A stretch of DNA of 64,000 nucleotides from positions 744,329 to 808,328 of the forward strand of contig NZ_JAHKPI010000014.1 of the NCBI RefSeq assembly GCF_018860425.1. Reading direction: 5' to 3'. Positions 7,993 to 16,237 of this stretch are shown here, piece after piece. The position numbers and the translations under genes are program-made. This stretch comes from Marinobacter sp. F3R08. GTDB taxonomy: Bacteria; Pseudomonadota; Gammaproteobacteria; Pseudomonadales; Oleiphilaceae. Numbering within the stretch: position 1 is the stretch's first letter; each line of letters begins with the position of its first letter. The notes under the pieces were generated by a model, which made no database searches, was not told where the DNA came from, and worked only from the letters and a program-made list of their open reading frames with translations.

Positions 7993-9411
7993 CTAGCTGG
8001 CCTTGCGTTCAGAGGGACCATGCCTGCCGGCCAGAGCCGCGTGGCTCAGGGCCTTGAAGCTTTCCCGGAAGTACTTCATGACCGCATTCGGGTCTGCATG
8101 AATGGCCTTGTCTACAGTGATGCCGAATTGCACGGTACCGGCGTAACTGAGGATGCTCATGCCAATTCCGATGTTGCCACTCTGGGGGACCCAGAACATG
8201 GGCTGGGCCAACTTGCTGCCGGCAAGATACAGAGGCTCTTTCGGGCCGGGCACGTTGGTTAATACCGCAGAGGCCTTATTGCTGAGGAGATCCAGGGCCC
8301 GACGCTCAATGACGTCAGGGCCGCGACCGAACAGGTCAAGAAGGCTGTAGGTGACCTGGGCCTGATACGACTGCTTGAGTCGATTCATGTTGTCCTGCAC
8401 CTGGCGGAAGCACATGAGCGGGTCCATCACCTCTACCGGCAGCGTGACCAGCACCAGGCCGAACTTGTTGCCCAGGGTTTCTATGGGCTGATCCAGCGGT
8501 CGCAGGTTGAAAGGCACGGCAACGCGGATACCGCAATCAGGGACGGCTTCTTTGTGAGCCGAAAAATGCCGCTGCAGAGCCCCGGTGACGGTGCAGAGCA
8601 GTGCATCGTTTACTGTGCCGCCCAGGGCTTTGGCGCAGGCTTTGACTTCGCTGAGGTCCAGGGGATCTGCCCAGGCCACCTGTTTGCGTCCGGACAGTGG
8701 CTCTTTCAGGCCGGTTTTGGGTTCCCCGGGAATCAGGCCGAGTTTCAGCACATCCAGGGCTACGGCGCTTGCGGTAGACGCCAGTTTCAGAGGGTAGGTG
8801 GGCTCCTCCCGGACGGACCGGATAAGCAGGCTGGCTTGCTGTGTGGCGGCTTGGGCGTTATCCACTGCACGATGGAGAAAGGTCTGGATGGCAGATTTCT
8901 GCCGGGGTTTTGAGCGATGCTGCGGCGCCATTCTGCCCAGCCGGGGTTCCGGAGTTTTGTCCGTTAGTGACAGCATTACCCGTACCAGCGAGATGCCATC
9001 CGCAATGCAATGATGAATGCGAAGCAGCAGCGCGCCGCCCGGGCCATAATTGTCAATATAGTGCATTTGCCAGAGTGGCTGCCGAAAATCCAGTGAGGTG
9101 CTGTTCATGTCACTGACCAGTTTCTGCAGCTCAGCTTTATCGGCTTTGCCTGGCAACGCAATCCGGTGCAGGTGGTTGTCCAGGTCAAACAGGGGGTCAT
9201 CCTGCCAGTAGGCCCGGTCTCCGGTGTCTATAACCCGTTGCCGGAATCGGTTGAAGCGCAGAAATCGTTCTTCGATGGTGTGTCTGAGGCGATTCATGGA
9301 CAGAGGGCTTTCCAGCGTCCATACCCCGCAGATCATCATGGGGTTCTGGGGGGTGTCCATATGCAGCCATGCCCGATCGACGGCGGACATGGGTGTTTTT
9401 TTAGGTGACAT
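7993..9411 (-). CDS. WS/DGAT acyltransferase (wax ester synthase/acyl-CoA:diacylglycerol acyltransferase family)
   Basis: A 472-residue member of the bacterial wax-ester synthase/DGAT family, which joins fatty acyl-CoA to long-chain alcohols or diacylglycerol to make storage lipid. The catalytic motif HHCIADG is at residues 133-139, preceded by the conserved PLW at 112-114; the C-terminal half has GGTVNDALLCTVTGAL, matching the family ND motif. ATG 9411 (MSPKKTPM) has AAGGGAG seven bases upstream, better than ATG 9429. The gene lies between smpB and ssrA, all on the minus strand. Marinobacter genomes usually encode several such enzymes, and this one does not look like the well-studied WS1; whether it is active on alcohols or diacylglycerol is unknown. 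Confidence 0.93.
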   Translation of the reverse strand: MSPKKTPMSAVDRAWLHMDTPQNPMMICGVWTLESPLSMNRLRHTIEERFLRFNRFRQRVIDTGDRAYWQDDPLFDLDNHLHRIALPGKADKAELQKLVSDMNSTSLDFRQPLWQMHYIDNYGPGGALLLRIHHCIADGISLVRVMLSLTDKTPEPRLGRMAPQHRSKPRQKSAIQTFLHRAVDNAQAATQQASLLIRSVREEPTYPLKLASTASAVALDVLKLGLIPGEPKTGLKEPLSGRKQVAWADPLDLSEVKACAKALGGTVNDALLCTVTGALQRHFSAHKEAVPDCGIRVAVPFNLRPLDQPIETLGNKFGLVLVTLPVEVMDPLMCFRQVQDNMNRLKQSYQAQVTYSLLDLFGRGPDVIERRALDLLSNKASAVLTNVPGPKEPLYLAGSKLAQPMFWVPQSGNIGIGMSILSYAGTVQFGITVDKAIHADPNAVMKYFRESFKALSHAALAGRHGPSERKAS

Positions 9412-9551
9412 AAGCGCTCCCTTTGCCATGCACCGGAATTCCCAAGTATAGGCTTGTTGGGATCATGAACAAAGAGGCTAAGTATGCGACATGCTCGCTG
9501 ATATCGCCTGTGACCGGCGTCAGGTATCTGGCAATGAGTCCAGTGTCGGAA

Positions 9552-10031
9552 TCAGATGTTGGTGTCGCGCAGGATTCGTTGTTTCTGGCGGTTCCAGTCA
9601 CGTTCCTTCTCGGTGGCGCGCTTGTCGAACAGCTTTTTACCTTTTACCAGCGCGATTTCGCACTTCACCTTGTTGTTTTTCCAGTAGAGCGCCAGCGGAA
9701 TACAGGTGTTTCCGGCCTGGTTGACCTTGCCGACGATCTTGGCAATCTCTTTGGCGTGGAGCAGCAGCTTGCGGGTACGGGTCGGATCTGCGATCACGTG
9801 GGTGGATGCGGCAATCAGCGGGGTAATGTGAGAGCCAAGCAACCAGGCTTCGCCATCCTTGAGCAGCACGTAGGCATCTACAAGCTGAGCCTTGCCGGCT
9901 CGCAGGGATTTTACTTCCCAGCCGAGCAGGGCGAGCCCCGCTTCAAAGCGTTCCTCAATGTGATACTCATGCTTCGCCTTTTTGTTCAGCGCGATGGTAT
10001 TGCTCGGCGTTCCGGGTTTTTTCTTGCTCAT
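9552..10031 (-). CDS. smpB: SsrA-binding protein SmpB
   Basis: A 159-residue SmpB, the usual length. The family pattern is present: [20 protein letters not shown] near the N-terminus, [14 protein letters not shown], the [15 protein letters not shown] strand, and the basic C-terminal tail [15 protein letters not shown] that enters the empty ribosomal A-site and decoding centre. SmpB binds the tRNA-like domain of tmRNA and is essential for trans-translation. It is divergent from the sodium symporter gene and is followed, 140 bases downstream on the same strand, by the acyltransferase and then ssrA. No strong Shine-Dalgarno is visible before the ATG. Confidence 0.97.
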   Translation of the reverse strand: MSKKKPGTPSNTIALNKKAKHEYHIEERFEAGLALLGWEVKSLRAGKAQLVDAYVLLKDGEAWLLGSHITPLIAASTHVIADPTRTRKLLLHAKEIAKIVGKVNQAGNTCIPLALYWKNNKVKCEIALVKGKKLFDKRATEKERDWNRQKQRILRDTNI

Positions 10032-10231
10032 GAATCAATGAATCCGGGGTCGGACAAATGAACGGGCCGGCTTTGGTGAGGCCGGAAAAAGGCGCATTGT
10101 AGCTCAGGAGTGCCTGAGCGGTCACGAATTCAGCGCAGCAGTGGCTTTAGGTTCGTGCGCGGCCTGATCCATCGGCTACAATACTGGCCCAGACTTTCTC
10201 CCAGACCTGGTCAGTGGCCTCAGGGAAGCTA

Positions 10232-11857
10232 ATGCCTAAGCCGTATCAGACACATATCGGGTCTTTTACCCGAAAATCAACCTTCTTCTGGGCTTCGGTG
10301 GGCGCGACCGTCGGTCTTGCCAATCTGTGGCAATTCCCTTATCTGGCCAGCCTGCATGGCGGGGGCCTGTTTATCCTGCTGTATCTTGCCTGCGTGCTGT
10401 TGGTTACCTTGCCGTTAATGGTGACCGAAGCGGCGGTTGGCCGCCACGCCCGCCACGGAATTGTGTTGGCGATGGATGGGTTGATTCGCAATGCCAAACA
10501 ATCCCGCGCCTGGATGGCGGTAGGCCGGCTCAGTATTCTGGCGGCGTTTCTGGTGCTTTCGTTTACGGCGGTATTCGGATCCATTGCCCTGGCCTATGTA
10601 TTTCTTGGGGCACTTGGCCGGTTCTCCGGTATCGGTGAAGCAGAGGCCACAGGCATATTCGCCGGGCTGGTGTCCGACTCCCGGGAATATCGGGTCTTCA
10701 TGGGGTGGCATGTCTTTTTTCTGGTGCTGGTGCTCTGGGTGTCAGCGCAAGGTGTTGTAAAAGGGCTGGAGCGGGCACTGCGGCTGGTGGTGCCGGGAGC
10801 CCTGGTGCTGATGCTTGTGTTGTTCGCTCTGGCCGCGTGGCATGGCCGAATTGAAGGTGCGATCAATCGCATTCTGGTTATGCATCCTGAGGATCTTTCC
10901 TGGGAGAGTCTCCAGTCGGCCCTGTTTCAGGCCTTTTTTACCCTCGGTCTGGGCATGGGGGTGTGGGCCATACTCGGCGCTTACACCGCGCCCCATACGC
11001 GCCTGAAACGTTCGATTCTGGCGGTGGTACTGATGGATACCCTGGTGGCCATCATTGCCGGTCTGATGATTTTTGCGATTGCGACCGATGGCAGCAGCTT
11101 CGACGGTGAACGGGGCTTCAGTTTGCTGTTTATTTCGATGCCGGTCACGTTAGCCCAATTGCCTGCGAGCCAATTCGTGATTGCTACCGTCTTTCTGATG
11201 GTGGTGTTGATTGTCTGGACCACATCGCTAAATTTGCTTGAGCCGATTGTGGGTTGGTTTCGGGAGTGGACCGGCGCGCCCAGACGTTTGTCGGTACTTC
11301 TCATAGGGTTGGCGGTATGGTTGGCAGGGCTGGCCTCTCTGCTGTCGTTCAATGTCTGGGCGGAGTACCGGCTTGGTGGGGCGACCATGTTCCGCTGGCT
11401 GGAGTTGTTGGCCGGCGGCCTGTTGATTCCTCTTGTGGCCATTCTGATTTCGATATTCACCGGCTGGCGCCTGACCAGGCATCTCTCCGGCACTATTCTC
11501 GGCGCCGCGCCGAAATTGTTCGCCAGCATCTGGTTCTGGGTAATGCGCCTCGTTCTGCCTGTGGTAGTCGCCTGGATAGGGCTCCAGTATACGGTGTTTT
11601 CACTGGCCAACCTGTGTGGTGTTGGTAACGTGGCAGCCTGGTGCGAACAGCCTGCGCTCACGATGTCCAGGGATGACGAGACGCCTTCGAGGGACATGCC
11701 GCTCCCCGTGACACCGGCAGAGCCTGAAGAGGGTGAGGTGAAGGCCGATATGACGGCACCTGCGGTAGACCGGGAATTGCCGGCAGAGGAGAAAGGTGAC
11801 GTTGAATCAGGCGAAAAACACCCACATCAGGACGATATCCTTTATCATAGTGTGTAA
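10232..11857 (+). CDS. Sodium-dependent transporter, NSS/SNF family
   Basis: A 541-residue neurotransmitter:sodium symporter family protein with about 11-12 membrane segments. The first segment carries the family sodium and substrate site pattern (FFWASVGATVGLANLWQFPY), followed by GGLFILLYLACVLLVTLPL. Such bacterial proteins usually import amino acids with sodium; the substrate is not predictable here. ATG 10232 has AGGGAAG just upstream and is preferred to GTG 10214. The C-terminal 65 residues or so are a soluble tail rich in Glu, Asp and Pro (PAEPEEGEVKAD, ELPAEEKGDVESGEKH), longer than in most bacterial members. It is followed by ratA after 73 bases. Confidence 0.92.
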   Translation: MPKPYQTHIGSFTRKSTFFWASVGATVGLANLWQFPYLASLHGGGLFILLYLACVLLVTLPLMVTEAAVGRHARHGIVLAMDGLIRNAKQSRAWMAVGRLSILAAFLVLSFTAVFGSIALAYVFLGALGRFSGIGEAEATGIFAGLVSDSREYRVFMGWHVFFLVLVLWVSAQGVVKGLERALRLVVPGALVLMLVLFALAAWHGRIEGAINRILVMHPEDLSWESLQSALFQAFFTLGLGMGVWAILGAYTAPHTRLKRSILAVVLMDTLVAIIAGLMIFAIATDGSSFDGERGFSLLFISMPVTLAQLPASQFVIATVFLMVVLIVWTTSLNLLEPIVGWFREWTGAPRRLSVLLIGLAVWLAGLASLLSFNVWAEYRLGGATMFRWLELLAGGLLIPLVAILISIFTGWRLTRHLSGTILGAAPKLFASIWFWVMRLVLPVVVAWIGLQYTVFSLANLCGVGNVAAWCEQPALTMSRDDETPSRDMPLPVTPAEPEEGEVKADMTAPAVDRELPAEEKGDVESGEKHPHQDDILYHSV

Positions 11858-11930
11858 TTGAGTCTGTCTTCCTTTCCCGAAGTCTGCGACCTTTATTTCA
11901 GTGTGTTTGCAAGCAGGATAATCGGTTCCA

Positions 11931-12377
11931 ATGCCCCATCAGATCGACAAAACAGCTTTGGTTATGCACTCGGCCGAGCGCATGTTTCACCTGGTCAACG
12001 ACATCGCCCGTTACCCGGAGTTTCTCCCCTGGTGTGCAGGGGCGGAGATTCATGAGCGCCAGCCGGAACAGGTGACGGCATCCCTTGAGATTGCAAAAGG
12101 TGGGGTGCGACACCGGTTAACAACCCAGAATCAGTTACTGATGCCAGAGGCGATCGAAATGAATCTGGTGGATGGTCCGTTCCGGAATCTGACAGGTCGC
12201 TGGTACTTTAAATCTCTGGATGAGAACGCCTGCAAGGTCATTCTGTCTTTGCAGTTCGAGTTTTCAGGATCCCTCTCCCGGATGACATTCGGGCCGGTAT
12301 TCAGTCAGGCAGCTAACACTATGGTGGATGCGTTCTGCCGTCGTGCGGACGACCTGTACCGGAAGGAGGGCCTATGA
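11931..12377 (+). CDS. ratA: RatA-family START/SRPBCC-domain protein (COQ10-like)
   Basis: A 148-residue single-domain protein of the RatA/Coq10 group (SRPBCC fold with a hydrophobic pocket). The opening ALVMHSAERMFHLVNDIARY and PEFLPWCAGAEI are characteristic. Eukaryotic Coq10 binds ubiquinone and aids its delivery to respiration; E. coli RatA has been reported to inhibit 70S ribosome association, but many homologues are annotated as ubiquinone-binding, so the role is unsettled. Its stop overlaps the start of rnfH by four bases (ATGA), indicating translational coupling. The same neighbourhood (smpB, ratA, rnfH, bamE, fur, recN) is widespread in gammaproteobacteria. Confidence 0.93.
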   Translation: MPHQIDKTALVMHSAERMFHLVNDIARYPEFLPWCAGAEIHERQPEQVTASLEIAKGGVRHRLTTQNQLLMPEAIEMNLVDGPFRNLTGRWYFKSLDENACKVILSLQFEFSGSLSRMTFGPVFSQAANTMVDAFCRRADDLYRKEGL

Positions 12378-12655
12378 TTGGCGTGGAAGTGGCCTATGCC
12401 CGGCCGGACAAACAGGAAATCGTGCCGGTCCAGGTGCCCGAAGGCGCCACTGCTCTGGAGGCGGCAAGACTTTCTGGCATTGCGGCCATTTTTCCGGAAA
12501 TAGACGTCGATACGATTGATATGGGTGTTTTCGGGAAAGTGATCAAAGACCCGGCCGCACATGCACTTCGGGACGGCGACCGGATAGAGCTGTACCGCCC
12601 TCTCAAAATCGACCCGAAGCAGGCGAGACTGAATCGGGCGAAAAAGAAGGCCTGA
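12374..12655 (+). CDS. rnfH: RnfH-family ubiquitin-fold protein (RatB)
   Basis: A 93-residue protein of the RnfH/UPF0125 family, with a beta-grasp (ubiquitin-like) fold predicted from family knowledge. It starts IGVEVAYARPDKQEIVPVQV and contains the family segment GVFGKVIKDPAAHALRDGDR followed by the IELYRPL strand. It is named for a place in some rnf operons, but its activity is not established; the pairing with ratA suggests a shared function. ATG overlaps the ratA stop. It ends two bases before the converging stop of bamE. Confidence 0.93.
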   Translation: MIGVEVAYARPDKQEIVPVQVPEGATALEAARLSGIAAIFPEIDVDTIDMGVFGKVIKDPAAHALRDGDRIELYRPLKIDPKQARLNRAKKKA

Positions 12656-12657
12656 GC

Positions 12658-12984
12658 TCAGTACGCCGGGGTTTCGTCCAGCAGCTGCGCTTCATAGGAG
12701 GCGTACTGGTCACCGTTGTAGTAAACGATGATTCTCTGTTCTTTTATCTCCTCACCCTCCCTTTGAAAGGTATACACATAGTATTCGCGTGAGGGGTCGA
12801 CCGGGTTCAGCATGAGAGGTGTTCCCATAACGGCGTGTACCTGGCTTCGGGGCATGCCTTCGGTCAGTTGCGCCAGCTCCTCATCGGTTACGATGCTTCC
12901 CTGTTGGACGTTGATTTTGTAGACGCCCGGGAAAACGCAACCGGATAGAACGAGAGTGAGAATGAGAGCTGTGAGCTTTTGCAT
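12658..12984 (-). CDS. bamE: Outer-membrane assembly lipoprotein BamE (SmpA)
   Basis: A 108-residue lipoprotein: signal peptide with lipobox LVLSGC, so the mature protein begins at Cys. The family segments KINVQQGSIVTDEELAQL, GMPRSQVHAVMGTPLM and DPSREYYVYTF match BamE, a small subunit of the BAM complex that inserts beta-barrel proteins into the outer membrane. I chose ATG 12984 so that the signal peptide is N-terminal; the open frame runs back to 13113 but would place 43 non-signal residues first and overlap fur. It diverges from fur, 122 bases away. Confidence 0.94.
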   Translation of the reverse strand: MQKLTALILTLVLSGCVFPGVYKINVQQGSIVTDEELAQLTEGMPRSQVHAVMGTPLMLNPVDPSREYYVYTFQREGEEIKEQRIIVYYNGDQYASYEAQLLDETPAY

Positions 12985-13106
12985 CGCCGGGGGAAATCCT
13001 CTATCTTGAATTCGCCTGCCAAAGGCAGGTGTGACACGGGTTAACCGTTCAATGGCGGCTTCATCATACCGGAAGCCGTGAGGCACACCAAAGAGTGAAT
13101 AGTAAC

Positions 13107-13517
13107 ATGTCATCTGAAAACGCCGAATTACGAAAAGTCGGTCTGAAAGTGACTCTGCCGAGAGTGAAAATCTTCAATATACTGGAGACCGCCGCCGAGC
13201 ATCATCTCAGTGCCGAAGATGTGTACAAGAAGCTTCTTGATCAGGGAGATGACGTGGGGCTTGCAACGGTCTATCGGGTACTGACGCAGTTTGAGGCAGC
13301 GGGCCTGGTGTTGCGACACAACTTTGAAGGCGGTCATGCCGTTTTCGAAATGGCCGGCGATGATCATCATGATCACATGGTCTGTACCCAGACCGGAGAG
13401 GTTGTCGAGTTTGTCGACGAGGTGATTGAAGAGCGTCAGAAGCAGATTGCTGAAAAGCACGGCTATGAAATTGTCGATCACAGCCTGATTTTGTACGTAA
13501 AGCCTATCAAGTCATAA
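13107..13517 (+). CDS. fur: Ferric uptake regulator Fur
   Basis: A 136-residue Fur. The N-terminal winged helix contains GLKVTLPRVKIFNIL and the recognition region DDVGLATVYRVLTQFEAAGL; the C-terminal dimer domain has the metal-binding segment DDHHDHMVC. The second Cys of the zinc CxxC seen in E. coli is absent (CTQT), as in Pseudomonas-type Fur. Fur represses iron-uptake genes when loaded with ferrous iron. ATG 13107 gives the usual N-terminus; a GTG at 13095 is also in frame. It diverges from bamE and converges with recN. Confidence 0.96.
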   Translation: MSSENAELRKVGLKVTLPRVKIFNILETAAEHHLSAEDVYKKLLDQGDDVGLATVYRVLTQFEAAGLVLRHNFEGGHAVFEMAGDDHHDHMVCTQTGEVVEFVDEVIEERQKQIAEKHGYEIVDHSLILYVKPIKS

Positions 13518-13539
13518 CCTCGCCGCTGCCGCGGCGACA

Positions 13540-13567
13540 AAAAAGGGGGCGGGTGTTTGCCCGCCCC
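13540..13567 (-). terminator. Intrinsic terminator of recN
   Basis: On the minus strand GGGGCGGG and its complement flank a six-base loop and are followed by CTTTTTT, a classic Rho-independent terminator 45 bases past the recN stop. A second short hairpin (CGCCGC/GCGGCG, 13521-13536) lies towards fur. Confidence 0.8.
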
Positions 13568-13612
13568 AACAGCTCTCAGGATCGAGAGGGGTAGAGATTC
13601 GGTCCCGGTGAC

Positions 13613-15292
13613 TCAGTGATGAGTTGCCTGTCCCTTCGAAAACATTTCTCTGGCATGGGCGATTGTGTGATCGGTCATGTCGACACCACCGAGCATTCTT
13701 GCAACTTCACTGATTCTTCCCTGGTCATCCAGTGTCTCAATTTTCGAGAAGGTCGCGTCCTGTTCTGTGAATTTGCTGACAAACAGGTGTTGATGGCATT
13801 GGGCGGCGACTTGCGGCAGGTGCGTGACGCAAAGCACTTGCCCATTGTCCCCCAGGGTTCTGAGCAGTCGGCCAACCACCTCGGCGGTGCCGCCGCCAAT
13901 GCCTACGTCAACTTCGTCAAAGACCAGGGTTGGTGTGGTTGAGGTTTGTGCAACTACAACCTGTATTGCCAGACTGATTCGGGATAGCTCGCCGCCGGAG
14001 GCGACCTTCGCCATTGGTCTGGCGGGTTGGCCCGGGTTGGCGCTGACGAGAAATTCAACGTCTTCCAGTCCCTGAGGCGCGGGTTCCCCGTCGTTGTTGC
14101 GGTTCAGGTGAGTGATGAACTGCATGTTCGGCATGCTCAGTTGGGCAAGCTCGGCCGCCACACGCAGATCCAGTTCCGCAGCTGCCTTGGCGCGGGCCTC
14201 TGATAACTGGCCGGCCAGTTCATCAAAGCGCTTGTGTTGGTTTGCCAGTTCTGCTTCCAGCTGTTCCAGGCTGCCTTCGCCACCATCCAGTTCGGCCAGT
14301 TCCGCGCTCAGGCGCTGGTGCAGCTCTGGCAGCTCTTCTGGTGTGATCCGGTGCTTGCGGGCCATCTGATAAATTGCACTCAGGCGTTCTTCCACATCTG
14401 CCAGACGAGCCGGGTCGGCTTCATAGTCTTCGACAAAGTGGCGAAGGTTGTCGCCCGCCTCACTGATCTGGATCTGGGCCTCGCCCAGCATCTCGATGGT
14501 GTCGGCCAAAGCCGCAACGTTCGCTGGAAGCTGTTCCAGCTGTTGCAGGGCCTGGCGGACCAGATCGGCGGCGCTGGTTTCGCCTTCGGTGCACAGCAAT
14601 GCAGCTTGATGGCTGTTGTGGAGAACGGCGTCGGCTTGGCTCAGCTGCGCCTGCTCCTGTTCAAGGAGTGCCTGTTCACCCTCGTCCAGGGCCAGGCGGT
14701 CCAGTTCTTCGACCTGATAGCGCAGCAGCTGCAGCTTCGCTTCGGCTTCATCTGCATTCTGTTGTCGTTCGAGCAATTTCTGCCGGATCTGGTTCCAGGT
14801 TTTCCAGGCTTCCCGGGTGTCAGCAGCGAGGGTCTCAACGCCGGCAAACTCGTCGATCAATTTGCGATGGGTGTCCTTGCGCAACAGGGATTGATGCTGG
14901 TGCTGGCTGTGGATGTCCATCAAGATGCCGCCCAGCTCTTTCAGGTGGTTCAGCGGACAGGGTTGGCCATTTATGTAGGCGCGGGAGCGACCATCCTTGC
15001 TGATGACGCGGCGGAGAATGCAGTCGTCACTGTCATCGAGTTCGTGCCGGCTCAGCCAGTCGCTGGCCTCGGGGATGTTTGATACATCAAACGTGGCCGT
15101 GATATCCGCGCGCTTGGCGCCATGGCGAACCGCTCCGGCATCTGCCCGGCCTCCCATGGACAGGCCCAGGGCGTCCAGCACAATGGATTTGCCCGCGCCT
15201 GTTTCGCCGGTCAGGGCGGTCATACCCTTGCTGAACTGAAGTTCGACCCTTTCGGCGATCGCATAATTGGAAACGGTCAGTTGAGTAAGCAT
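13613..15292 (-). CDS. recN: DNA repair protein RecN
   Basis: A 559-residue SMC-like ATPase. The Walker A motif GETGAGKS is at residues 29-36 and the ABC signature and Walker B region near the C-terminus (KVASGGELSRISLAI, TPTLVFDEVDVGIGG). The long Glu/Gln/Leu-rich middle is the coiled coil. RecN acts early in double-strand break repair with RecA. ATG 15292 has GGAGGG nine bases upstream. Two perfect LexA boxes lie just upstream (15331-15365), so it is an SOS gene, as in E. coli. Divergent from grpE. Confidence 0.97.
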   Translation of the reverse strand: MLTQLTVSNYAIAERVELQFSKGMTALTGETGAGKSIVLDALGLSMGGRADAGAVRHGAKRADITATFDVSNIPEASDWLSRHELDDSDDCILRRVISKDGRSRAYINGQPCPLNHLKELGGILMDIHSQHQHQSLLRKDTHRKLIDEFAGVETLAADTREAWKTWNQIRQKLLERQQNADEAEAKLQLLRYQVEELDRLALDEGEQALLEQEQAQLSQADAVLHNSHQAALLCTEGETSAADLVRQALQQLEQLPANVAALADTIEMLGEAQIQISEAGDNLRHFVEDYEADPARLADVEERLSAIYQMARKHRITPEELPELHQRLSAELAELDGGEGSLEQLEAELANQHKRFDELAGQLSEARAKAAAELDLRVAAELAQLSMPNMQFITHLNRNNDGEPAPQGLEDVEFLVSANPGQPARPMAKVASGGELSRISLAIQVVVAQTSTTPTLVFDEVDVGIGGGTAEVVGRLLRTLGDNGQVLCVTHLPQVAAQCHQHLFVSKFTEQDATFSKIETLDDQGRISEVARMLGGVDMTDHTIAHAREMFSKGQATHH

Positions 15293-15330
15293 GCAGATAC
15301 CCTCCGCGTCTTGCTGAATCCGGTAAGACA

Positions 15331-15346
15331 CTGTGAATGTATACAG
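15331..15346. promoter_or_regulatory. LexA box 1 upstream of recN
   Basis: CTGTGAATGTATACAG matches the consensus CTGT-N8-ACAG exactly. It lies 39 bases upstream of the recN start codon. Confidence 0.88.
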
Positions 15347-15349
15347 TAT

Positions 15350-15365
15350 CTGTGAATATATACAG
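15350..15365. promoter_or_regulatory. LexA box 2 upstream of recN
   Basis: CTGTGAATATATACAG is a second exact CTGT-N8-ACAG site, 19 bases from the first (centre to centre), so the two lie nearly on the same helix face. Tandem boxes suggest tight, cooperative LexA repression. Confidence 0.87.
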
Positions 15366-15424
15366 GGTTTTGCTGGTTTGCAAACAGGCCTGCGGGATTT
15401 TCTTCGGGATTGCAGGCATTAGTG

Positions 15425-15452
15425 GTTGAAACCTGGACACGGGGCCCCATAT
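15425..15452 (+). promoter_or_regulatory. Sigma-32 (heat-shock) promoter for grpE-dnaK
   Basis: GTTGAAA (15425-15431) and CCCCATAT (15445-15452) are 13 bases apart, matching the sigma-32 consensus CTTGAAA-N13-15-CCCCATNT at all but one position. The predicted start leaves a leader of roughly 90 bases before grpE. Confidence 0.87.
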
Positions 15453-15546
15453 CCGTTCGCAACGACATTTTCCGGCTCGCCGCGGCCGGAGCGCATGTTT
15501 AACCGGCCTTTGATAGCGGGCCGCTTTAGACCAAGCAGGAGTAGCC

Positions 15547-16146
15547 ATGAGCACTGACGAGAACCGCAACGAGCACGAGGAACTGAACGAAGCCCTCGAG
15601 GCTGCCAAAGAGGAAGCACTGTCTACGGAAGACGCGTCCAGTGAGGGCGACGGCTCCGAGGTGGACGAGCTCCAGGCTCAGGTTCAGGATCTCCAGGAGC
15701 AGATGCTGCGTTCCCAGGCGGAGATGCAGAACATTCGACGCCGTGCCGAGATTGACGTTGAGAAGGCGCACAAATTCGCCCTGGAGAAGTTCGTTAAAGA
15801 ATTGCTGCCGGTCACAGACAGCCTGGAAAAGGCGGTCGAGAGCAGTAGTGGTCACGAGGAATCGGGCGAGGCCGTTGCTTCCATCCGTGAAGGTGTGGAA
15901 ATGACCCTGAGCCTGCTTTTGTCCAGCCTGAAGAAATTCAGCGTTGAGCAGATCAACCCGGTAGGCGAGCCGTTCGATCCGCAGCATCATGAGGCCATGT
16001 CGATGGTGCCGGCGCCGGATGCAGAGCCGAATAGTGTGGTTGCTGTGGTTCAGAAAGGCTATCTGCTGAATGGTCGCGTGGTGCGGCCCGCCATGGTAGT
16101 GGTGGCGAAAGCGGAAGATGCACCAAAAATTGATGAGCAGGCTTGA
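15547..16146 (+). CDS. grpE: Nucleotide exchange factor GrpE
   Basis: A 199-residue GrpE. The N-terminal 45 residues are acidic and disordered, followed by a long coiled coil ([20 protein letters not shown]) with the conserved [13 protein letters not shown] and [20 protein letters not shown], then the compact beta domain ending in [14 protein letters not shown] that opens the DnaK nucleotide cleft. AGGAGTAGCC precedes the ATG. It is the first gene of the heat-shock operon behind a sigma-32 promoter, with dnaK 91 bases downstream. A small hairpin (CGGAGG/CCTCCG, 16189-16206) lies in that gap. Confidence 0.97.
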   Translation: MSTDENRNEHEELNEALEAAKEEALSTEDASSEGDGSEVDELQAQVQDLQEQMLRSQAEMQNIRRRAEIDVEKAHKFALEKFVKELLPVTDSLEKAVESSSGHEESGEAVASIREGVEMTLSLLLSSLKKFSVEQINPVGEPFDPQHHEAMSMVPAPDAEPNSVVAVVQKGYLLNGRVVRPAMVVVAKAEDAPKIDEQA

Positions 16147-16237
16147 AAAGCGGATTAAAGCGCCAATATAGCCAGTAAACAGCATCATCGGAGGTACGGT
16201 CCTCCGGAAAAGTATTCAGAAGAATTGGAGTGACTCA

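Noticed and set aside
10102..10119. GCTCAGG/CCTGAGC inverted repeat between smpB and the symporter gene
   Set aside because: Seven-base arms are not significant and no known site fits; it may still be an operator but cannot be supported.
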